NCBI GenBank assembly: GCA_964483785.1 | Contig: CAZACW010000006.1 | Coordinates: 1 to 64,000 of the forward strand | Length of the DNA stretch: 64,000 nucleotides | Direction: 5' to 3' | Origin: JABDGZ01 sp964483785 | GTDB taxonomy: Bacteria > Omnitrophota > Gorgyraeia > Zapsychrales > Fredricksoniimonadaceae | Shown here: one piece after another, positions 58,526-64,000 of the stretch | How the letters are laid out: the number at the start of each line of letters is the position of its first letter | How positions within the stretch are numbered: position 1 is the stretch's first letter | Translations under genes and position numbers: made by a program | The notes under the pieces: generated by a model | Database searches by the model: none | What the model saw: the letters and a program-made list of their open reading frames with translations, nothing else | Told to the model about the DNA's origin: nothing

Positions 58526-60778
58526 ATGGAAGCAGTGCACATCGTCCAGATCTCCAAGGAACTCGATCTCCAGGAAAAGCAGGTCTTGACTACGGCCGGC
58601 TTGCTGGCCGAAGGCTCCACCGTGCCTTTTATCGCCCGTTACCGGAAGGAGGCCACCCAAGGCCTGGATGAGGTGGCCATTACCGCGATCCGGGACCGTT
58701 TACTTGCGTTGAAGCAATTGGATGAGCGCCGGGCCGCTGTCCTTGAATCCATCGCCAAGCAGGGCAAACTCACCGACGATCTCAAGGACAAAATCAACGC
58801 GGCCCAGACCCTGGCGCTTGTGGAAGATTTGTATCTTCCTTATAAACCTAAACGCCGCACGCGCGCCACCATGGCCAAGGAAAAAGGCCTGGAGCCATTG
58901 GCCCGGCTGATTTTTGAGCAAAAACCTGATTTTGACCCTAAACTTGAGGCCGCCCGGTATATCAATGCGGAATTAAAGGTCGCGTCCGTGGAGGAGGCCT
59001 TGGCCGGGGCCAGGGACATTATCGCGGAATGGGTCAATGAAGATGCCGCGGCCCGCGCCGCCATCCGCCAGTTGTATTTAGAGAAGGGGACCTTTCATTC
59101 CCAGGTGGTCAAGGGCAAGGAACAGGAAGGCGTTAAATTTAAGGATTATTATGATTGGCAGGGGCCTCTGAAAAGCGCGCCGTCCCACCGAGTTTTGGCC
59201 ATACGGCGGGGGGAAAAGGAAGAATTTTTGATGCTGAGGGTGCTTGTGCCTGCGCCAGAGGCTTTGGCGATTTTAAGAGAAATGTTTTTGAAGGGGACAG
59301 GCCTCTTGGGAAGCGGGGAACAGTCTCCGTCAGCTGTTCAAGTCGACATGGCCATTGAGGACAGCTTTAAGAGACTTTTGTCCCTCTCCATGGAAACTGA
59401 AATCCGTTTGCTGACTAAGGAAGCGGCGGATACCGAGGCCATCAAGGTCTTTGCGGAAAATCTGCGGCAATTGCTGATGGCCTCGCCCCTGGGGCAAAAG
59501 AATGTCCTGGCCATTGATCCTGGCTTTCGTACAGGCTGTAAGGTGGTTTGCTTAAATGCCCAAGGCAAGCTTTTGCATCATACCACCATTTATCTTGGCC
59601 AATCTGACGGGCAGGCGGTGCAGGCCGCGCAAATCCTCAAGGACCTTTGCAAGGCGCATCACATTGAATGCATAGCCGTCGGCAACGGCACGGCGGGCCG
59701 CGAGACTGAAACCTTTGTGCGGTCCCTGAAATTGCCTCATATCCAGACCATCCTGGTCAATGAAAGCGGGGCCTCGATTTATTCCGCCTCCGAGGTGGCC
59801 CGCGAGGAATTCGCGGATTACGATGTGACGGTGCGCGGTTCGGTGTCCATCGGCCGCCGCCTGCAGGACCCCCTGGCTGAATTGGTGAAAATCGACCCCA
59901 AAAGCATCGGCGTGGGGCAATACCAGCACGATGTGGACCAGTCCAAACTGAAACACAGCCTGGATGATGTGGTGATTTCCTGCGTCAATCAAGTGGGTGT
60001 GGAGTTGAATTTGGCCAGCAAGCAATTGTTGATGTATGTCTCGGGGCTTGGCCCGGCCCTGGCCTTGGCCATCGTCGAACACCGCCATGCCCATGGGGCT
60101 TTTGCGTCCAGGGAAGATTTAAAGCAGGTGCCCAAACTCGGCGGCAAGGCCTTTGAGCAGGCGGCCGGGTTTTTAAGGATCAGGGGCGCTCAAAATCCCT
60201 TGGATGCTTCCGGCGTGCATCCGGAATCCTACGGCTTAGTCGAGCAGATGGCCCGCGATCTGGGCGTGTCTGTGCTGGATTTGATGAAGGACGAGGGGTT
60301 GCGCGGCAAAATTGATGCCCCCCAATATGTCACAGCCAGCGTCGGACTGCCGACCCTGTATGATATCAAGGATGAGCTGGCCAAACCCGGCCGCGACCCG
60401 CGCGCCCGATTCGAGCCTGTGCAGTTTAAAGAAGGCGTTGAGAAGATGGAAGACCTGCAAGCCGGGATGGAACTCAATGGGGTCGTCACCAATATCACCA
60501 ATTTCGGCGCCTTTGTGGATGTGGGGGTGCATCAAGACGGCCTGGTGCATATCAGCGCCATGTCCACGGCCTATGTCAAAAACCCGGCGGATGTACTTAA
60601 GGTGGGGCAGAAGGTCAAGGTCTGGGTCATTGAAGTGGATATTGCCCGCAAACGCATCAGTTTAAGCATGCTTAAAAATCATACGCCTGAGCACAAAACA
60701 GCCAACAGCCCTGCCAAACCCAATTATAAACCCTCAGAACCCAAAACCCCTCCCCGCAAAGAACTCTACCGCTGGTAA
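58526..60778 (+). CDS. tex: Tex-family RNA-binding transcription accessory protein
   Basis: Tex (Spt6-like) binds nucleic acid and affects transcription. From ATG 58526 the 750-residue protein has the N-terminal helical region (VPFIARYRKEATQGLDE), a YqgF/RNase H-like domain (NVLAIDPGFRTGCKVVCL, VGNGTAGRETE), helix-hairpin-helix motifs (VSGLGPALALAIVEHR, LKQVPKLGGKAFEQAAGFLRI) and a C-terminal S1 domain (about 650-720, GMELNGVVTNITNFGAFVDVGVHQDGLVHIS). The last 35 residues are a Pro/Lys-rich tail. Length is typical. Confidence 0.95.
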   Translation: MEAVHIVQISKELDLQEKQVLTTAGLLAEGSTVPFIARYRKEATQGLDEVAITAIRDRLLALKQLDERRAAVLESIAKQGKLTDDLKDKINAAQTLALVEDLYLPYKPKRRTRATMAKEKGLEPLARLIFEQKPDFDPKLEAARYINAELKVASVEEALAGARDIIAEWVNEDAAARAAIRQLYLEKGTFHSQVVKGKEQEGVKFKDYYDWQGPLKSAPSHRVLAIRRGEKEEFLMLRVLVPAPEALAILREMFLKGTGLLGSGEQSPSAVQVDMAIEDSFKRLLSLSMETEIRLLTKEAADTEAIKVFAENLRQLLMASPLGQKNVLAIDPGFRTGCKVVCLNAQGKLLHHTTIYLGQSDGQAVQAAQILKDLCKAHHIECIAVGNGTAGRETETFVRSLKLPHIQTILVNESGASIYSASEVAREEFADYDVTVRGSVSIGRRLQDPLAELVKIDPKSIGVGQYQHDVDQSKLKHSLDDVVISCVNQVGVELNLASKQLLMYVSGLGPALALAIVEHRHAHGAFASREDLKQVPKLGGKAFEQAAGFLRIRGAQNPLDASGVHPESYGLVEQMARDLGVSVLDLMKDEGLRGKIDAPQYVTASVGLPTLYDIKDELAKPGRDPRARFEPVQFKEGVEKMEDLQAGMELNGVVTNITNFGAFVDVGVHQDGLVHISAMSTAYVKNPADVLKVGQKVKVWVIEVDIARKRISLSMLKNHTPEHKTANSPAKPNYKPSEPKTPPRKELYRW

Positions 60779-60779
60779 A

Positions 60780-60809
60780 TTGGCGCTGAATTTTAAGATA
60801 TGGTATCCT
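60780..60809 (+). promoter_or_regulatory. Promoter of the second large secreted protein gene
   Basis: -35 TTGGCG (60780-60785), 18-base spacer, -10 TATCCT (60804-60809) preceded by TGG. The arrangement is the same as at 52763-52792. The predicted transcript would begin just before the 29-bp palindrome. Confidence 0.45.
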
Positions 60810-60820
60810 TTTACAAATGG

Positions 60821-60849
60821 ACCATCACAACCCCGGGGGTTGTGATGGT
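60821..60849. repeat. 29-bp palindrome, copy 2 (in the 5' leader)
   Basis: ACCATCACAACCCC / GGGGTTGTGATGGT around a central G. It ends 9 bases before ATG 60859 and occupies the place of the ribosome-binding site, where no Shine-Dalgarno sequence is visible. A 14-bp GC-rich hairpin there could restrict translation. Confidence 0.9.
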
Positions 60850-60858
60850 TAAATTTAA

Positions 60859-63360
60859 ATGATGTCTAACAGCGCCCTAAAAATCATTATAGCCGTTTGT
60901 TTTTTTCTAACCGGACTTGGTCCCAGTCCCTGGGCCCATGCGGATTTGGATGTGAACCTGCCGCCGCCGGGAAGCATGGTGGAGCTCGGCCCTGCCTATG
61001 AGCCTGTGATGATCAAAGGCCTGACCGTTCACCAGGACAATCCGTTTCTATTCGATTTTATCGTCAGCGCCGGCCAGGACCATGCTTCGGGCCTCGCGCT
61101 GAAGAAGGAAGGCGAACGGCTGATCAAATATTTTTTGGCCGGCCTTGCTATTCCTGATGAAGATCTTTGGGTCAATCTTTCCCCGTATGAAAAAGACAGG
61201 ATGATCCCGGAACAATTAGGGCGGACGGACATGGGCCGGGCCCTTTTGGAAGAGGATTATATTTTAAAGCAGATCACCGCGTCCTTGATGTATCCGCAAA
61301 GGGATTTGGGGAGAAAATTCTGGGAAAGGGTCTATGCCAAGGCGCAAAAAAATTTCGGATCAGCCCAGGTGCCTTTGAATGCGTTTCATAAGGTTTGGAT
61401 AACGGCGGAAAGGGCGCAGGTTTATGAGCAGGGCCAGACCGTGTTTGTCGTCGATAGCCATTTAAAGGTGATGCTGGATGAGGATTATCTGGCGGCAATA
61501 AAGGGGACGTCTCCCTTTTTTATGACTTCTCATGATTCGAAAAAAAGGGAGACGTCCCCTTTATTGAATCACACGGCCCAGACGTCCAAACTGATGCGGG
61601 AGATCATTCTTCCCGAGCTTGAAAAGGAAGTCAATCAAGGCCGAAATTTTGCCGCCTTGCGCCAGGTTTTTAATTCCGTCATTCTGGCAAGCTGGTATAA
61701 GAAAAACCTTAAATCAGCCCTGCTGAATCATGTGTATTCAGACCAAGGCAAGGTCAACGGTATTTTGGCTGAACATGCGCGTCAAAAACAGGACGAGATT
61801 TATGCCAAGTACCTGAAAGCCTATAAAAAGGGCGTGTTCCATTACATTCAAGAGGGCCCCAGGCCAAGAAGGTATTTTTCAGGCGGAATCACGGGCCTGC
61901 AGATGGATCCTGCCATGAGCTTTGACCGCAATGCGCTGAACAGTTTATTGAGATATCCTCTGGTTCGACTGCGCGCTATGTTTGTCAGGACCCGTCCTCA
62001 AGGGCCTTCCGCCAATGATGAACATATCAGGTCCATTGAGCCGGCCCTGGTTGCGATCGGCCAGCATTCTCCCAACTCTTTTCAAAATGTATTTCCTTTA
62101 CATCAGATTGAAAATTTCGTGGATGATGTGATCCGCAGGGGAGGGGTTTTGCCGGCGGTGGCTGTCAATTCTCCGGATATCAAAATATTGAACAGCCTTA
62201 AACTCATTATCCCAGGCAGCCGGTTGGAGGATCATCAAGTTTACCGGAGTTTGACGGTCAATCAGGATATAAAACAGGAAACCTTGGCTTTGTGCAGAAA
62301 TCTGAAAGAGGCTTTGCACCTTTCCCATCAAAGGGCTTTTGCGTATCAGAACGGTACGGTTTATTTATATCCTTCTGTAATCAGGTCGAATTATAATCGT
62401 GAATATTCCGCCCTGGAATTTATCCAAGCCATTCGGACCGTGCTAAGACAGCTAAGGTCCATAGGCAAAGGTTTAGTTGCGCAAAAGCCGGAGCAAGCAC
62501 CAGAGTCTTATGAAGTCATGGTCGAAATGATCGGCGGATATATTCATGACCAGCTTGGCCTTCGGGTCGAGGCCCGGGAAGGACGCCTTAGCATTCCAAG
62601 TTCAAATATTCGAGCCATCCATGATGTTTTGCGAAAACTTGGACGAGAGATATTATATCCTAAAAATACGGACAATGCGCGTCCCATGCCTTACAAGAAG
62701 CCTGAAATACAGACTAAAAATCCGCATTATGAGCTCGAAGGCCTGGCGCAAAGAGCAGCTTTTGGAGGTGTTGCGCTTGTTGTATTATTAATATTTTTGA
62801 CCAGAAATGAATTGCCTAAGCTGCGCTCAAAAGCTCCTGAAATTCCCATTCTCATCAATAGCATGGTCGAAATCAGGCCGATACAAATTTTTCAAAATAG
62901 AGACCGTATCACTTGGTCCAACCCGACTGTCAAATTTAAGCAAGCATTGCCGGCTGATTTGAACACACCCCGAAAAATCTCCGAACATTTAGGGATTCCT
63001 TTAATTAGTTTTGAGGTCATGTTACCCACAGTAACTGGAAGCGGGAAAAAAGAACGGATGGGGCTGGATGAACATTTTCAAAAAGGCGTGGCCTATGAAT
63101 TTTCCTTTCCTGAAACCTATATTTTTCGCTTTCGGTCCATGTTTAGCGAAATTCAAGCCATGAACATACGCGCGGGCGGCCTGAGCCCCGGCGGCATCGA
63201 TTTGAACGCCTCCGGCGGCATGCAATGGAAGGACAGCAAGGCCGGCCGCGGCGTTCACATGGACCTTGATCCTGCCGCCGCTGCCCGCATGGAAGCCCAA
63301 GGCATGGACGGTCTCTCCGTAGTGATCGATCAAGTCTTCCCTTATCATCTTAAAGTATAA
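60859..63360 (+). CDS. Large secreted protein, paralogue of 17261-21418, with GGIDxNA C-terminal domain
   Basis: The 833-residue protein has a signal peptide (about 1-28, cleavage near AHADL). Its N-terminal domain (about 37-330: MVELGPAYEPVMIKGLTVHQDN, DLWVNLSPYEKDRM, MGRALLEEDYILKQITASLMYPQ, FHKVWITAERA, HLKVMLDEDYLA, LASWYKKNLKSALLNHVY) is clearly paralogous to the first large protein. The middle (350-620) has no recognised fold; one hydrophobic helix lies at about 635-650. The C-terminal 58 residues hold SPGGIDLNASGG, matching the first protein's tail. Residues 215-235 come from an inserted palindromic repeat. No catalytic motif; function unknown. Confidence 0.75.
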   Translation: MMSNSALKIIIAVCFFLTGLGPSPWAHADLDVNLPPPGSMVELGPAYEPVMIKGLTVHQDNPFLFDFIVSAGQDHASGLALKKEGERLIKYFLAGLAIPDEDLWVNLSPYEKDRMIPEQLGRTDMGRALLEEDYILKQITASLMYPQRDLGRKFWERVYAKAQKNFGSAQVPLNAFHKVWITAERAQVYEQGQTVFVVDSHLKVMLDEDYLAAIKGTSPFFMTSHDSKKRETSPLLNHTAQTSKLMREIILPELEKEVNQGRNFAALRQVFNSVILASWYKKNLKSALLNHVYSDQGKVNGILAEHARQKQDEIYAKYLKAYKKGVFHYIQEGPRPRRYFSGGITGLQMDPAMSFDRNALNSLLRYPLVRLRAMFVRTRPQGPSANDEHIRSIEPALVAIGQHSPNSFQNVFPLHQIENFVDDVIRRGGVLPAVAVNSPDIKILNSLKLIIPGSRLEDHQVYRSLTVNQDIKQETLALCRNLKEALHLSHQRAFAYQNGTVYLYPSVIRSNYNREYSALEFIQAIRTVLRQLRSIGKGLVAQKPEQAPESYEVMVEMIGGYIHDQLGLRVEAREGRLSIPSSNIRAIHDVLRKLGREILYPKNTDNARPMPYKKPEIQTKNPHYELEGLAQRAAFGGVALVVLLIFLTRNELPKLRSKAPEIPILINSMVEIRPIQIFQNRDRITWSNPTVKFKQALPADLNTPRKISEHLGIPLISFEVMLPTVTGSGKKERMGLDEHFQKGVAYEFSFPETYIFRFRSMFSEIQAMNIRAGGLSPGGIDLNASGGMQWKDSKAGRGVHMDLDPAAAARMEAQGMDGLSVVIDQVFPYHLKV
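61500..61562. repeat. Palindromic repeat inside a coding region (GGGGACGTCTCCC family)
   Basis: Arms 61500-61521 and 61541-61562 are perfect 22-bp inverted repeats (AAAGGGGACGTCTCCCTT and complement) around a 19-base centre; the outer 16 bp equal the intergenic copy at 2866-2909. The 63-bp unit is exactly 21 codons and is read as KGTSPFFMTSHDSKKRETSP in the secreted protein. The paralogue at 17261 has a shorter, unrelated loop at this place. Confidence 0.88.
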
Positions 63361-63391
63361 CTCCCGCATTGACGATGCCCTGATTTTCGGC

Positions 63392-63402
63392 TATGGTATA
63401 AT
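63392..63402 (+). promoter_or_regulatory. Extended -10 promoter of the TIGR01777 epimerase gene
   Basis: TATGGTATAAT contains TGG plus consensus TATAAT (63397-63402), 21 bases before ATG 63424. A TTGACG (63369-63374) lies 22 bases upstream of TATAAT, too far for a standard -35, so the extended -10 probably carries the promoter. Confidence 0.5.
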
Positions 63403-63423
63403 GTCTTAAATCAAGGAAAGACC

Positions 63424-64000
63424 ATGCGCATTGCCATTTCCGGTGCGACAGGGATGATCGGCCGCGCCTTGACGTTTGCCTTACAGGCCAAGGGCCATGA
63501 GATCCATCTTATCACCCGTCAAAGATCCGTAAAATCCCCGCATACGCCGGTGATTGTATGGGACCCGCAATTGGATTATATCGAGTTGGAAAAGCTGGAA
63601 GGCCTGGATGTGCTCATCCATCTGGCCGGGGCCAATGTCGGCGAGCCCTGGACACCCGGGCGCAAGATGGAAATTTTAGCAAGCAGGGTGGGGACAAGCC
63701 GCCTGCTCTGCGAAAGCTTAAGCAGGCTTAAATCTAAGCCGAAACTTTTGATCAGCGCCTCGGCGGTCGGTTATTACGGCAATCATCCTGCGGATCTGGT
63801 GCTGGATGAAATGAGCCCGGCAGGCACAGGATTTTTGGCGGATGTGTGCCGCCAATGGGAAGCGGAAATCAGCCCTGCGGCAGACATGGGCATCCGCACC
63901 GTCTTTATGAGAATGGGCGTTGTCTTAAGCCCAAAGGGCGGGGCCCTGGGCCAGATGCGTCTGCCGTTTCAGCTGGGCCTGGGCGGGCGCTTGGGAAACG
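63424..64000 (+). CDS. TIGR01777-family NAD(P)-dependent epimerase (SulA/YfcH-like), partial
   Basis: The gene starts at ATG 63424 (AAGGAAAG 5 bases upstream) and runs off the window; 192 residues are visible. MRIAISGATGMIGRALTFAL is the Rossmann dinucleotide-binding motif (GxxGxxG); DVLIHLAGANVGE, RVGTSRLLCESL, LISASAVGYYG (catalytic Ser and YxxxK-type Tyr region), GFLADVCRQWEAE and RMGVVLSPKGGALGQM are the diagnostic TIGR01777 (SDR39U1) blocks. The substrate of the family is not known. Confidence 0.9.
   Translation, partial: MRIAISGATGMIGRALTFALQAKGHEIHLITRQRSVKSPHTPVIVWDPQLDYIELEKLEGLDVLIHLAGANVGEPWTPGRKMEILASRVGTSRLLCESLSRLKSKPKLLISASAVGYYGNHPADLVLDEMSPAGTGFLADVCRQWEAEISPAADMGIRTVFMRMGVVLSPKGGALGQMRLPFQLGLGGRLGN

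Overview
The window looks like one contig from a Gram-negative-type, moderately GC-rich bacterium, most probably an uncultivated member of candidate phylum Omnitrophota (OP3). This assignment is inference. It rests on two very large secreted proteins (17261-21418 and 60859-63360) that share an N-terminal domain and a GGIDxNA C-terminal domain I associate with that phylum, on a membrane pyrophosphatase paired with a PPi-type phosphofructokinase, and on the housekeeping gene mix. Heptosyltransferase-type GT9 enzymes, a SurA-like chaperone and a Wzx flippase argue for an outer membrane and surface glycans. Genes are tightly packed, with many ATGA or GTGA overlaps. Several promoters are of the extended -10 type (TGG followed by TATAAT-like).

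Layout. 1-9669: housekeeping operons on the + strand: the end of mfd, a surA-like gene, pdxA, ksgA, a palindromic repeat, a YbgC thioesterase, gatCAB, ctpA, a divergent polysaccharide deacetylase and tsaD. 9725-11192: an unusual three-gene unit of a bactofilin fused to a helix-turn-helix (HTH), a membrane-anchored HTH protein, and an integrase-like protein without a catalytic domain. 11226-17260: an AT-richer accessory island with a methyltransferase, three poorly characterised genes, a RelE/XRE toxin-antitoxin (TA) pair, a membrane J-domain protein and a MntA/HepT pair. These sit among 48-bp palindromic repeats in 86-bp register that end at an intact tRNA-Ser(UGA). 17261-24898: large secreted protein (interrupted by a 10-N assembly gap), hppA, purU, tRNA-Met. 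24919-30478: GT39-like membrane enzyme, PHP protein, SNase-like protein, tilS and a secreted MORN-repeat protein. 30551-38479: ftsH, folP, cdaA, a 31-codon CdaR-like membrane peptide, pdxJ, a membrane aminopropyltransferase-like protein, acpS, nnrD.

38508-52650: surface polysaccharide region. A + strand block (DUF2079, UbiA-type prenyltransferase, GT9, GT2, GT2, Wzx, GT9, polytopic protein) meets a - strand operon (PPi-type PFK, GT39, DPM1-like GT2, two methyltransferases) tail to tail. 52831-64000: secreted S53 peptidase with fibronectin type III domains, recN (-), tex, the second large secreted protein, and the start of a TIGR01777 epimerase that runs off the end.

The strongest candidates for something undescribed are: (1) the tRNA-Ser-linked palindrome array with TA and stress-gene cassettes; (2) the bactofilin-HTH / HTH-TM / integrase-like trio; (3) a 63-bp palindromic element that has become 21 in-frame codons of a secreted protein; and (4) the micro-CdaR overlapping cdaA and pdxJ. 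Family assignments come from recognising motifs by eye; no database search was run.
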